DNA of 64,000 nucleotides from Liolophura sinensis (GCF_032854445.1 NC_088300.1:26145608-26209607); one strand, 5' to 3'; shown: positions 38,401 to 50,568, counted from the stretch's first letter. Notes: generated by a model from the sequence alone, not told the origin. A program made the numbers and translations.

Positions 38401-38884
38401 AAGAATGTGGATGTGAATGGATTGGGTTGGACATTGGTATAGATAGCCAAATCACAAGAGCGCTGAAAGTCAGGAGACTGAATATTTATTTGACTCAAAA
38501 GCTAACAGTACGCTGTTATTGTCTCCACATTGTTGTGCCATTGTTGAGTACATGTAATTAGTTTCTAGAATTTTACCCTGGCTTAATCCAATAACTTACC
38601 CGCTAAAGAAACTGGTTTCGTTGGCCATGACGTGGCTGTTTTGGCATCATAAATAAAACTGTTCAATCAAGTCCGAAAATCTGAAAAATTATTTTTGTTG
38701 GTTTCCCCCGGGCTCTGCCCATTTCCTCCCACCATAATGCTGGCCGCCGTATAAGTGAAATACCCTTTGAGTATGGCGTAAAGCACAAATCAATAAATAC
38801 ATTGTATGACGTTTCACTGTTACAGATACGCCATATCAGATGATCGTCAGCCGAGGATGTCCTCCACCCACCTCCAGGAGATGA
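32495..38884 (+). CDS. Small secreted cysteine-rich protein, paralog C
   Basis: Six exons (32495-32594, 34153-34185, 35501-35551, 36298-36377, 36990-37161, 38826-38884) give 164 aa. The signal peptide is MGILRVCFLAAMCAGVVMC. Then follow CQPPDCDREDCGTCGNACC, a GGADSRYTYKGG segment, the HYNDT sequon, AFSISQIAGAYCDAGQNYKN and a C-terminal RGCPPPTSRR. The exon lengths (100, 33, 51, 80, 172) are identical to those of paralog A, and only the last exon differs. The exon 4 donor is GC (CTACAG|GCGAGT), a rare but accepted class. An AATAAA lies 53 bp after the stop codon. The likely role is an extracellular matrix, mucus or defence component. That is a guess from secretion and duplication only. Confidence 0.85.
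32755..32906 (+). mobile_element. 5'-truncated SINE
   Basis: GTGGGTTTCCCCCCGGGCTC, TTGCTGGCCACCGTCGAATG and a long AAATAAATAAATA tail. It lies in intron 1 of paralog C. Confidence 0.8.
34363..34465 (-). mobile_element. Second SINE family, partial reverse copy
   Basis: ACTTCACGTCGTACTTAACA and TTTTTCAGTCATATGACGAC match the 3' part of the family seen at 37277 in reverse. It lies in intron 2 of paralog C. Confidence 0.6.
35916..36042 (+). mobile_element. 5'-truncated SINE
   Basis: CCTGCGGATGGTCGTGGGTT through GAGTACGGCGTAAAACACCA to AATAAATGAATAAA. It lies in intron 3 of paralog C. Confidence 0.82.
37277..37528 (+). mobile_element. Second tRNA-headed SINE family, full copy
   Basis: The head GCTTCGATGGCTTAATGGTT resembles a tRNA A box. 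The middle carries TTCGGCGTGATACTTCAATG and GCCACAAGAAGACACAATAT. The end is ATTGTTAAGTAGGAGGTTAA followed by GCATGCATGCATGCATACAT. Related copies are at 43886, 25335 and 34363. It lies in intron 5 of paralog C. Confidence 0.75.
38696..38801 (+). mobile_element. 5'-truncated SINE just before the last exon of paralog C
   Basis: GTTGGTTTCCCCCGGGCTCT, CACCATAATGCTGGCCGCCG and GAGTATGGCGTAAAGCACAA. It ends about 25 bp upstream of the acceptor at 38825, so the intron's branch and pyrimidine region abut the insert. Confidence 0.8.
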
Positions 38885-38936
38885 AGGTCGAAACGTTAAG
38901 CAGCTAATTTGAAAATTCTGCACGTTCATGTACTAT

Positions 38937-38942
38937 AATAAA
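38937..38942 (+). promoter_or_regulatory. Polyadenylation signal of paralog C
   Basis: AATAAA lies 53 bp after the stop codon at 38882-38884, a usual distance. Confidence 0.6.
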
Positions 38943-39143
38943 ACTCTGAATTTGCGTTTTTGTCGTATGTGAATGTCTTTCTTTCCAAACTGACAGAAAC
39001 CGTTAGGGACTTGGATTTTTACGGGAATCGTGCATTAGCTATGATCATTCAATTGTTTATTTAACAGTGTATTGAAAAATTTTTCACTTCCCTGACCAAG
39101 GTGAGGCATATACGGGTGGATTTGGATAATATTGCATACTGTG

Positions 39144-39345
39144 ATTTATTTATTTGATTGGTGTTTTGCGCCGTACTCAAGAATATTTCACTTGTACGAG
39201 GGCGGCCAACATTATAGCGAGAAGAAACCAGGCAGAACACTGGGGGCGTGAGGGGGGACCCACAACTATCCGCAGGTTGCTGACAGACCTTCCCACGTAA
39301 GGCCGGAGAGGAAGCCAGCCTGAGCTGCTGGAGAGTGTGAAGTTG
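39144..39345 (-). mobile_element. SINE, 5'-truncated
   Basis: TTGATTGGTGTTTTGCGCCG through ACTATCCGCAGGTTGCTGAC to GGCCGGAGAGGAAGCCAGCC. The tRNA head is absent. Confidence 0.82.
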
Positions 39346-40952
39346 ACTCCAGCACAATGATGCATATGTACATATTCTTGGTTTTACGATACATATACTT
39401 AAGAGTGGAAGTCTTTACAAAGTCTCTATGTACCGAACATGCATATAGTTATGTCTTCTGGAAACTTTGGTGTCTTAAAATGATTCAACGGCTTACATCC
39501 ATATCAACATAATTTTATATCCGTACAAATACAGAACTTCTATTAGTTTCTGGTTCAATGCGCATGGCTTTTGACATTATTTTCGTCACATCACGGCGGT
39601 GTTGCAGCCGCTATAGGCCATGTCTGATGTCTACATTTTTCATTAGTGCTGGTTCACTTGAATGATATACCTTAAGAACAACACACAATGATTGGGAGAA
39701 TCAATCTAAAATTATTCGCTCCATATCACGACAGTGTCTCATTAAAACAGTTCTGATGTCAGCATATGTAGTGCTTCCTCTCTGAAACACTACGTCATAA
39801 CAGTACAAATAAAAGCAAAAAGAAATCACGTATCGGTGTAGAAATTCATATTTCAGTAATTTCGAAAACGTGACAGTTAAATTCGGACGGCTGAGAAGTG
39901 TATACATGTCTTACATGCTGGAGTTCTATAATTTGTGAACAAGCAACAGAGTGCTTTATATGCAACAATGTGACTAACGTGTACAGGTACTCACAAGCTA
40001 ATTTGGTATTAACAAATATAAGACTAATATGTACAGTATACAATACGCATACACTGCAAGCTTAACATTATATGTACACAATTATTAAACAACGCCACAT
40101 ATTTCTCATATATAATCATGACCGTTTTCAGAGCATATTAACCCACATGCGCGATTTTTCTTACAATATAGTTAAGGAAGATGTGAGGCACTCTGTTTCT
40201 GTTCAACCCTTGCATTAACTATTTGAACATCCTAGTAGAGTAGGATGTTATGTGAGTGGTCAGTTAATGGGGTTTAAAATCCGTCGTTGGTCTCAATATT
40301 TTCCTCTCTCCTGTTACTGATTCGAGATTTTCTGTCCAACAATAAACACGTTCAGGAAATAGTTTCAATATATTTAAAGTTGCAATTTGCTTTACGTTTG
40401 TTAGAATATTAATCATAGCGACTACATGGGGTGAAAATTCATAATCTGTATAAGGCTCGGTACATTTCTGTGTGTAAGATCCTGTATATATCTCTCTGGT
40501 CATCAACTGCACAATTCAATGGCTTTACAATATTATGACTAACAAAATAATCCATAAACACTGTGTTTTTATACAAAAGATGTTTTTTAGACACGATCTT
40601 AAAAACACGCATAAGCAAATGTACAACTCAAAAGAGCTCTAAATTAAACTTAATAACCTTAACTCCTGGCTCTTCAGTAATACAAATTCTTACACCTTTT
40701 CATACACCCACAGGATCTACCTCTTTCGTTTCGCATGACAGTTTACTCTATCCATCCTCGAGTGTTCAATGAAAGCCCCTATATAAAAAAACTACAAAGG
40801 TGTATTTGTGTGACAATGATCTTCGGTTATTTGGTATATACATGTATGTTTAGCTCCTATGAACAGCTTTGTACACGGGAGGGCGGCGTTGATAAACGTT
40901 ATTTGGAAGGACGCACTTCCTGCTCTTTATCCCGGCTTATATTTACATATAC

Positions 40953-40954
<2 letters not shown>

Positions 40955-40997
<43 letters not shown>
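40955..40997. repeat. (TA)n microsatellite
   Basis: About 21 TA units. Confidence 0.95.
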
Positions 40998-41000
<3 letters not shown>

Positions 41001-42765
41001 TTTCATGAAACTACATGAAAATATACATTTTCATAACTGAATTAGGACTGTACTTGGTTTTACACCTTGGACTATACAAAATATATGCAACATAAAAAGA
41101 ATACACAAAAGGCGCCTGCTTTCGGTTTCGGATGCATTAATCTAAGAGCACTGCTCAACAGGCATCAAGATAATTTCTTGCCACATCAAACCTCACAAAT
41201 TTAAGGTTAACTATACAGCCGTACAAAATACAGTAAACAATAAAATGTAGGCATTGCAGGTGACCAATGCGTTTTGTACTCTCCAGATTTGCTAGATTTT
41301 TAAAAGTATACTGTATATACATGAAACTCTGGACTTCTCTTAACAAAAATTCCCACACTACACAAAAATGAATATTCAGTTAATCAAGTAAGTAACAATT
41401 TCAGCGAATAATTATTAATGAGATCTTTAGGGGGGAAGCATACCAAAATCGGAGTTGTTGTTTTAGGTCAAAGGTTTTCATGACGCAGTGGTTTTTAGAT
41501 GACATCTCACGAGTATTTAATCACATTTATATATATGATATATATGATATGATAAAATGAATTCACGTTGCAGTAACTCAAATACTGGCGATTTGTTTGT
41601 TTTTGTTTTTTTTTTTTTGTTCTTCTTTTCATTTCTTGGTATGTATACTGACGTTTCCGCTTTTCTTAAGTAATATTTCTTTGTTGGTTTTTCTTATGTC
41701 ATTTGTAGGATACAGTAAAAATCTGTTCATTTTAAGAATAAAATGTACAACCAGTGAAAGCAGGGTCAATAATGGTACCTAACAACATTAATTCTATAGA
41801 TGACCAGAAATGAAAAAAAATGAAAACATTCGACTCTTATATGCGGTCACAACTTCACTAGCTATCATGCATGACCTGCGTCAATATGTTGGAACTCATA
41901 CCCGCTCATTGGTCACTCAAATTTGATATATCTATAAATATATATTTATATACTAAATATTCGACATGACCGTTGGAAATGTTTATCCTCTAGTCTTAAG
42001 AACAATCCTTTTAGTATTAGGAGGTTGTTTTTTGCAAGGCTACCGGCATGACGTCACTAATTCCTGTCCTTCTCATCTGAGCCCCTTCTGAGATGTTAGT
42101 AGTGAATACAAATGTCAAATCATGTACAAAGCCTTGCGCTTTCGAGGACTCACTTGCAGTCTAGTCGTGGACACAACAAACAAATACCTATGGACGTATC
42201 TTCCAGCTGTAAATGACCACCCTTTCACACAGGACTTTTTAAGACTTCATTACACAAACGAAAATCGAAAGTACGAAACAAAGAGCGCCCATGGCCTCCT
42301 GGTAGAAAAAGTGAGCAAAAGTGAATCTATCAAACGAGTATTCTAAAGATTCAGACCATAGTCAGTGTGGTGCAATTAATGAACTAAAGATCGTCCGTCA
42401 AAGACCAGTCACTGAAGAATGACCATCTTCAAAATGTGACCTTTAGATTAAAATGGCCTGTAATTGCCGAGCTGACATTTAACATCCTGTAGACAACTGC
42501 GGACAGTCATGGGTACACTTACAGCCTATACATGTTTATACTAAGCCTACTTGCTGGGTGTAGAGGTAGTCATTATTGCTGTTCCGGGTTAGATGGTAGA
42601 AAGATTGAATCACATAATGAAATGTACTCCCTTCACTTGGTATCACCTGCCGCAAATATGTTATTACGATTGTCCTATATATTTATATATATAATTTTTG
42701 GAAGACTTGGGATGCCTGGACTCTTCTTGGCACTTTAATTCCATGAAACGAATTAATCAACAGTG

Positions 42766-45700
42766 TTAGCAGCAGATTTCAATATGTTCCAACAATTCAT
42801 TATGCTGGTGTGCCTCGTATTCCTTGCGGCATTTTGGACACTGTAGTAGGCCGATTTCGTCTATTAGCTTCCGTGGTGGTGGTGTGTTTGAAGGTGTCTT
42901 CTTGCTCCCACGACTGACCAAAGCAGCCGACGATGCTCCGTCCTCCATAACCATCTGAGGATGGTCAACAAGATCCTCTCCCACGAGGCCACCATCGCGC
43001 TGCTGTCTGGACTGTCCGCCTCGGGCATTAAGGCGCACCTAGTCACCAGTAACAGAAAATGTATCTTATACGACCTTCAAGAATGTAGGAGTTGAACTCT
43101 GTTACAGATTCTCTTGAACATTTATCATGTAGCTGGTAGTAAAACGAACACCAGAAACTATGCCTTGACTGGACAAACTTATTGGTATTCAAACGGCAGC
43201 TAAATTCATTGATGCGATCGCACAGGTAAATAGCCTCTTGCCACAGTCTCTTGAAATGTTTTGAATTAAACAGATATATCGACCTACATGGCATCATTAT
43301 TCGGACGTATATATTCACAAATATTCACAAATGCACAAGATTTACAGATCATACTGAAAGCAGGCCCCGTTCTATCAGTACTGCAGGACTTGGACAGGAT
43401 ATGTTGACTATACAAGACCTACCTCGGGTTCGATATTGTACATGGTCATGGGATCCCGGCCGAACATAGGTGGTTTGTTCGCAGTCGGCTGGATATTCAT
43501 GGACTGGAACTGAGGTCTTGGGGTGGAGTTCACTGAGGCAGCATAATGTTGTAGCTCCTTCCGCAGGTGGTTAATCTGCCGGAAGAGATTAACAAACAAT
43601 TTAAATATCAACAGAGAAGAGAATACACACAATCGGGAACCATTCCTCTCCAAAAGAAATTTGGGCATAAGCTTTGTGGTCTTTTGTTCGTTCCAGCTGT
43701 TGTGGTGACGATTTGTTGACAAAGTGGTAACCACTACTTATGCATTATATATGTATGAGAACACCTTTCAATCCAGCCTGGACCCTTGTCGCCACTGACT
43801 GAGCGGGACAAATTACAAATTTACCGGATCAATATGTTGACAAATTTAACACCTGCAATTACTGGATAGTCCACTCCAAAGCACGGAATGCTTCGGTGAC
43901 CTAATGGTTAGACCGTTCGCTTCGAAATCAGAAGGCCTGGGATCAAACCCCAACGTTTGGCGCTTCAGCGAGTTTAGAGCAAGGAAACATGACTGGTTGG
44001 CCTGGTGTCAGTATAATGTGACTGAGTGCATAGGGTGCCATGTCTGGTGCCTGCGGTGTGATACTTCAGCGGCGGCATGGACACAAGAAGACACAGTATA
44101 TGTACAGTACATCTAATGACGTCATACCGTCGATATATAACTGGAAAATTTATTGGTACGACGTAAAACCCTAAGCGTACGTACATACATACTCCCAAGC
44201 AGGCTATTTTGTAATGCTTGAAAATACCGCAAATATCGCATTACAAAAGCATGTTGGTCATGCTATGCTGACGCCATTCAGTCGTGATGAACATGTATTT
44301 ATTTATTTATCTGATTGGTGTTTTACGCCGTGCTCAAGAATATTTCACTTATACGACGGCGGCCGGCATTATGGTGGGTGGAAACCGATCACAGCCCGGG
44401 GGAAACCCACGACCATCCGCAGGTTGCTGAGAAACCTTCCCACGTACGGTCGGAGAGGAAGCCAGCATGAGCTGGACTTGAACTCACAGCGACCACACTG
44501 GTGAGGGTGAATATGTAAGTATAAGTGTAACATATATAGCCTGAAGGTTATACACACACTCTATTAAAGGAAAGCTGACGGTCTAGCTAGGTCTTACTTC
44601 AAGTAAACAGGTTTAACAAATCCTTGTAATAGAAATATGGACTTGGAATGCTGACGTTATGCATTATTTGCACTTTTGGTGATACTCCCTTTGTGACACT
44701 GTTACTTGTTTACCTCAGGGTACAGGATTAGTTGCAGTTATGGTGATACCTTCTTTATGACACCGTCTATGTGTACCTCAGGGTACCAGCAGGATGAATT
44801 GAAGCATCACATAACCAGTAAGTACATCTAAGGGCAGGTCCGGGTGGATCTCCCTCTTTACAATACAAAGACTGATGTCCTGAATTTTAACCTGAAGCTA
44901 GTTTCTGTACTACATCAGCAAAAATACTTGAGCCAACAACTAATGTACACATTGTAAGTTACTCTAAATGTAAATAGGTAATCTTAATAAACTTGAAATG
45001 TAAATGACATTGTACATTTCAATGGCGATTTATTTCAGGGCCAAGAAGTGGAACTTTGTATTTTATTTTTTTGATTGTGATCAAAATTTTTGGCTGTGAA
45101 TAAGCGTCTCTATTGTCTTTAGCTCAGTGGCTTCACTTCTTTGACATCCCTTTAACAAGGGCCACTCAATCAAAAAGGGACCTTAATGGAAGATGACATC
45201 AGCTTTTTGTGGGTCGTCGCAACTAATAATTGAAAACTTGTGCTTGTTAGTTCTTCAACTATAAGTGAAGATTTCTTTCTTTATTTATTTGATTGGTATT
45301 TTACCCTGTGCTCAAGAATATTTCACTTATATCACGGCCGCCAGCATTATGATGGGATGAAACAGGGCAGAGTCCAGGGGGAAACCCATGACCATCCGCA
45401 AGTTACTGGAAGACCTTCCCAACTTAGAAAACCAGCATAAGCTGTGCCTGACCTGACAGCAATCACATTGGTGTGAGGCTCCTTGGTCCTTGTGACCATA
45501 AGTGAGGATATTAAGTACCTGTCGTCTGAGGTTTTGATTGTCCTGTTCAGCCTGAGACAGCTTGTCCTGGGCTTTTTCTCGGTCCTTCCTCTCCGACTCA
45601 AAGTCTTCAGTGCAAATCTGTATCTGAGCCTTCAAGGCCTCGACATCATGGCCTGACGGTGTCCCATAGGTTTGGAAGTGCTGTAACTGTTGTGTCACCC

Positions 45701-48493
45701 TCCTTAACTCTTCTCCTTGCACGCTGAATGCTTCTTCTATCGTTTTCATGTTTTCGCCTAATTGGTTAACCTGTGATTGCAACTGGAGATACAGAATACA
45801 GACTGTTAGTGTGGCTATTTCAATATCTGTCCTAATTGCACTTTGATCTCAGAAAAATATTTAAAAAAAAAATGAGGTGTACTAATAATATTTTTCTAAT
45901 TTTCAGAATAATACATGGACTTGATTTATTTTCTTATTTGATTGGTGTTTTAACCGTACTCAAGAATATTTCATTTATACCATGGCTGCCAGTATTATGG
46001 TGGGAAGAAAACCGTGACCATCCTCAGGTTGCTGCCAGATGTTGCCACATATGGCCAGAGAGGGCCTGGCATATTGATGGTGAAGATTAACTAACCTGAG
46101 CCTTTTCAGCCGTTGTGCTTTCTAACTGCTGACGAGATGCTATCAGGAGACCCTCATATTTCTTTTTTATTTCCTCTTCCACTGGACTACCTTTCGCCAC
46201 CTGGAGCTGTATTTGTAATTTGTGCACATACTCTTCTCGCTGATCATTATAAATTTTCCACCGTTGGTTCATTTCGTGTAACTGAAACAAAAACAGCACA
46301 GAGATAAATGTCAGGACTGGTGTAAAAAACTCTCTTGGTCCCAACAGACCACCATAAAATCTGATGTTTTGAAAGCCTTTTACTTGGTTAGAAAAATTCT
46401 GAATAAGTTAATCAAACTGTTTCTCGAACAGTGTTTAATGGTCTTTCATCTGATGTATAATTCATTTTAGTGTTTTTTATTCCTTTAAAACAGGATTGTA
46501 TTCAAACCTGTTTCATACTCTACACGTCCATGTGCGCTAGTGAGTATACCAAGTTATGGCTTTCGAACAGCATTATTAAAATGCAATAACACTGTAAATA
46601 CATGCACATGTATATATTAATGATTATTGCTCACTTCTGTAACTGTTGCTTGAAACTTTGTGTTTTCCTCTTTAAGTCGTGTCAGTTCTGACTGATCTTG
46701 ACCATAAAGCTGGAACCCCACTGATGGAGTCTGAAAATAAAAACACAACACATACATGCATTTTAAATATTTGTTTATATGTATTTTTAATTTGAGTTTT
46801 AAAAAATGCATTGAGCATCATTGAAGTCATCATCATTCACTACAATATGTCCTTCAGGTTGTCATTCTCTAAGACATTAAACCACTATCAAATGGTTCAA
46901 TAAGGAAGCAAGTATACTGACAGGCATTCACAAAGAATCATAAACACAGCTTTCTTACCGTCCTTGGGCTAATGGTGGCTTCACTTTCACCTTTCACCAT
47001 CTCCATCTTCTGGGCCATCTGCTGGCACGTATGTGCGACAGCACTAAGCTGCTTCCGGAGATTTGCTGATTCCTCATTTAACAATTCTTGTAAACGTTCC
47101 TGACTTTTGTTCTTCTCTGAAAGGCGATCAACTTTCATTCGTAATTCAGTAATAATCTGATCTTTCTGTGTTTCTAATTCTTTCAACATTTTATCACTCA
47201 AGCTGAGTCTCTCCTTTAGTTCAGTCCTCAAGTTTTCCACTGATTCTTGTTCATTTTGAAGTTGCTGAAAAGGCAAATAAAAGGGTCATAGTCCAACTTG
47301 TAACAAAAAGTCTTGCAGAAACTATAACTATGAACTGAGCTAGTACTTGTAGCTTATGCATTTATTAATTTATGTACTAGCTTCATTAAATAGCTGGACT
47401 CTGTAACTTCCAGGAAAATATTCTATCAACTAAGAATTTATGTAACTTTGATGTAAAGTTCTACTTAAACTTACAACATGAGAAATGGTAATAAATTAAA
47501 AAATCTGCTAATTAAGCCGTTAACATTTCACAGTCTCAAAAATCAAAGTCGGCTTATAGTTGTGCTTTATGTGCAGCGGCTTGTGAAATATAAATACCAG
47601 TATGTCTTTCTCTAAACAGCCGATGAGAAAAATCTTCTGGCTTTTCTCAAAACCTTTTTTCCCAAATCAGTAAATTCTTGGAAGTAATTTAACAAAATAT
47701 TACTCACTGATTTCTCTCTGATTTCTGAATGCATACTGCATTCATGAACAGTCATTCTCAAAAAGGTCAAAAACAGCTAATTAATTGTACATTAATCAAG
47801 TTGATCATAATAGGGACCTGTCAATTGCCAGGCAGCAGGACCATGGCTATTTCACTGACGTCAAACATCCCTTTTCCAGCTCAATCACTAAGATGTCACA
47901 TTGAAGACAGAATTACATTATATAAGAAAATAATACATCTTAACATTGTAAATGTTGCCCTTCAATCAATTTTTAACATAACAATGGATTTAGCTTCTGC
48001 TTCACACTAGTGCCACATCACAGAATTAACAAACACGTTGCCTTCCCATTACCTGTCTAAGCAGATGAACCTCCTCAGGATTGCCAAGGTTCTTTGTAAT
48101 TGATAAAAGTCTGGAATTCTCCCTAACTAAATTGTCCATGATCTCTTTGGAAGGCCCTGGAATAAACACCTCCTCATCTTCGAGTTCTACATTAGGATTC
48201 ATCCCAGACTGTGTCAGCTTGTTCTGCAAGAACCGCACAGAAAGTTCCAAAGCTTTGTTTTTCTTTCGAGCCAAGATTAAGTCTTGCTGGGTTTCCTGAA
48301 GCAGCTTTGCTATTGTGTCCATACCGTCTTTCCTCCTTTTCTGCGATTGAATATCTTTACGTGGCTCATTCGTAACTGTTTCCATGATATGTGCCTTCTC
48401 CTTATGCAAGTGTTGTTCCATTTCCAAGTGCTGAATTTTCAGTTTCTCAAAGTTAGCAAACTCTTCAGTTTCTGCCAGTTTATTTGAATCCAT
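42766..48493 (-). CDS. TNIP2: TNIP2/ABIN-2-like ubiquitin-binding adaptor
   Basis: Seven coding exons (48493-48053, 47264-46959, 46730-46635, 46281-46096, 45782-45519, 43575-43423, 43038-42766) give 572 aa, and all six introns are phase 0. The protein is almost all coiled coil. Landmarks in order are VFIPGPSKEIMDNLVREN (about 108-125), the AHD1-like HEMNQRWKIYNDQREEYVHK (from about 283), the UBAN ubiquitin-binding motif LKAQIQICTEDFESERKDRE (from about 395), a Pro-rich part, and a C-terminal zinc finger (CPKC to HIEICC). The UBAN plus terminal finger order is that of ABIN-2, optineurin and NEMO; the RxYNxxREEYV part points to ABIN-2. Family members bind linear or K63 ubiquitin and A20, and restrain NF-kB signalling. 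A 5' UTR exon ends at 49855 and splices to 48523. Human ABIN-2 is shorter (429 aa). Confidence 0.85.
43655..43808 (+). repeat. Unnamed dispersed repeat, copy 3
   Basis: AAGCTTTGTGGTCTTTTGTT, GGTGACGATTTGTTGACAAA, GTGGTAACC and a TGTCGCCACTGACT end match the order of the copies at 22850 and 27372. It lies in the last-but-one intron of the TNIP2-like gene. Confidence 0.55.
43886..44190 (+). mobile_element. Second tRNA-headed SINE family, full copy
   Basis: The tRNA-like head has A-box-like CGGTGACCTAATGGTTAGAC and B-box-like GGGATCAAACCCC. The body carries GCGGTGTGATACTTCAGCGG and CACAAGAAGACACAGTATAT. The end is TTGGTACGACGTAAAACCCT then GTACGTACATACATAC. Confidence 0.78.
44298..44505 (-). 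mobile_element. 5'-truncated SINE with imperfect target-site duplication
   Basis: The tail to middle is intact and close to consensus. It is truncated where the element reads GCGACCACACTGGTGAG, so the tRNA head is absent. GATGAACATGTA (44286-44297) and GGTGAATATGTA (44506-44517) are a 10/12 match and may be the target-site duplication. Confidence 0.83.
45281..45497 (-). mobile_element. Diverged SINE next to the UBAN exon
   Basis: TTGATTGGTATTTTACCCTG, CCATGACCATCCGCAAGTTA and TGAGGCTCCTTGGTCCTTGT. It ends about 20 bp from the donor of the UBAN-encoding exon (45519), inside the intron. Confidence 0.78.
45922..46085 (-). mobile_element. Diverged SINE
   Basis: TTGATTGGTGTTTTAACCGT, GCCAGTATTATGGTGGGAAG and CCATCCTCAGGTTGCTGCCA. 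It abuts the 46281-46096 exon donor on the intron side. Confidence 0.75.
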
Positions 48494-49930
48494 GTCTTGA
48501 TACTCAATTACCAGAAAAACATTCTGAAATGATCAGAGAGTCAGTATTATTTTAAAATGTAAGACTGGTAAATTATTACAGTTCATATCCCTTCGATAGC
48601 AATTTGGAACTTTAGGCCCGGAAACTAGAAGTATATGGGTGTGGGCTAAGGTTTCTGAGGGCTACAAGTAGGAAGTATCCTGTGACAGCTAGGCCCCCTA
48701 TAATAAACCATATCATACACAAGTGTAACAGTATCGACAATACTTGTGCTCACTGAATCTGCAGTCTATTAAACCCGACTGAGGCAAACAAAATAAGATT
48801 ATATAAACAAGCAGTAAAGCTTGAGGAGCTAGAATGTACATACCGGTACCATGATATAAATTTACCCATTGGTGAGATATGTTATTAGTCTTACAAGATT
48901 ACTGTATATCATCAGACCCCTAGCCAGAAATTAGAACTTAGGGACAGGGTGCATAGGCGCAGGTATCAAAACAGCAAAGGGTGCCAATCCCCACTGCCTA
49001 TCTATCACATTGTGTCTGAAAAATAAGAGGCAAGAGTAGGCACATTTCAGGGATGAGGTTCCTAAAAAGCCTAGCTAGGTGTATCATGTGTAACAAGTTT
49101 CACTATAATTCATTTCTTCACAAGGCATCTGTAAGTTTGTGAACATGGACATGCTTACATAACAACTGCATCCCGACATGAAATGTCTATGTTTCACTTT
49201 AATACCGGGAGTAGAACATTTTAGTCTGACCTACATATAACCCTTTAATATCCCATCTGGAGAAACGCTACTATTTATTGATAGATCTAACTGGTGTTTT
49301 ACGCTCAAGAACATTTCACTTATACTAATAGAGGTGGGGAGAAACCAGGCTGAGCCCTGAGGAAATCCAAGTTGATGGCAGACCTTTCAATATATCACCT
49401 GAGATAAAACCAGCATGAACTCACTTGAACTCAGGGGTCTCCTACAAATGAGGTCGCAGTGAGTAAATTAACTGAGCTATAGCACGCTAACCCCTCGGCC
49501 ACGAAGGCTTTTGGAAAAACTCTAATTTCATCAGCTATAAACACTTCAGAGATTAACAAGCCATAGATTCATACTATTGAGTTACCAATTTATGTACTTA
49601 CACTACTACCAAAAAATTAACTACCAAAAGAAAAATTTTAAAATAAAGCGCAGTCGATCAGTTTCCAACACCCCGACTAGTCTTTTAAAATTAGTGACTA
49701 AGCAGTAAAAGTCGACTGCTGACCACAACTGGTGGGTCAACTCTTTCGCTTAAATAAACCTTAAAGTTACTAACGAATGTTAACGTTCTATATGACGACA
49801 TGGCTAGGAAATAGAAGTGAGAGAACTGAAAGAGACAATTACAGCCATACTTACGAAATTGATTCCAAATCCAACCGAACAACAACAACGAACCAATGTT
49901 ACCCAGACCAACACTGACTGTCTATCGAAT
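48494..49930 (-). other. 5' UTR exon and first intron of the TNIP2-like gene
   Basis: On the minus strand GGAATCAATTTC|GTAAGT at 49855/49854 is a strong donor. It pairs with the acceptor ATTTCAG ending at 48524, so the coding exon begins with 30 nt of leader before ATG 48493. A four-codon upstream ORF (ATG at 48522) lies in that leader. A worn SINE sits at 49272-49510 in the intron. A CCAAT box in gene orientation lies at 50103-50108, upstream of the exon. Confidence 0.55.
49272..49510 (-). mobile_element. Diverged full-length SINE
   Basis: CTGGTGTTTTACGCTCAAGA at the left, and a head reading AGCCTTCGTGGCCGAGGGGT then TAGCGTGCTATAGCTCAG on the minus strand. Confidence 0.75.
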
Positions 49931-50568
49931 TAGAAAATCTTCAAGTTTCTACAGTTCTAGCTTACGTAAGTTGGCTTTTGTTCTGAATTCTAGATGTTAG
50001 GTAATGTATCGCTATCAAAAGCAAAAGCTCTAGAAAACTCCAATAGTTCACATCCGCCTACCTTCCCTGAGCGTATGTAGGCTACCTATATTCGCGGAAG
50101 ATGATTGGACGATGGGTATTTTTAGCGCTGCGGAAAACACGAAGGGGATTCCCCCGAGGGTCACTAGGATGGGGGGGAGTCCTCTTGAGAAAAATTAATA
50201 GTAATATTTATTTATTTGGTGTTTTACGCCGTACTCAAGACTATTAATAATAATAGTCCTAATTTTAAAAGACGCTATCGACGCTACGACTGACATATAT
50301 ACTCAATCATCAGCTTTAAATTTATGAGTGGCAGAAACCAGGGTTAAGGGGTGTAAGCTACTAATGTCGGGCACTGTATGTGATGTCTATACGTGCGCAT
50401 GTACTTAAAATCCCCAAAATACACATGGATTCCGTGGATTTTTTCCCTTCCTGTTTTCTGTTTCAGTAATATATACATGTACAGGTGGTAATAGCTCGAT
50501 CACTAAGCCGCAACATGTACACGAAGGCTACATGTGAAAACTTTGGGAAGGCTTAAGGCCGGTATGTA

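Larger units (their letters stand above)
38943..42765. other. Convergent intergenic region between paralog C and the TNIP2-like gene
   Basis: It holds a SINE (39144-39345), a (TA)n tract (40955-40997) and AT-rich unique sequence. It may include a long 3' UTR of the minus-strand gene ending at 42766, for which I found no clear polyadenylation signal. ORFs such as 42122-42346 plus have no domain. Confidence 0.4.

Noticed and set aside
43886-43960. SINE head as a functional tRNA gene
   Set aside because: A-box and B-box-like words are present, but the cloverleaf arms do not pair well and the sequence continues into a SINE body.
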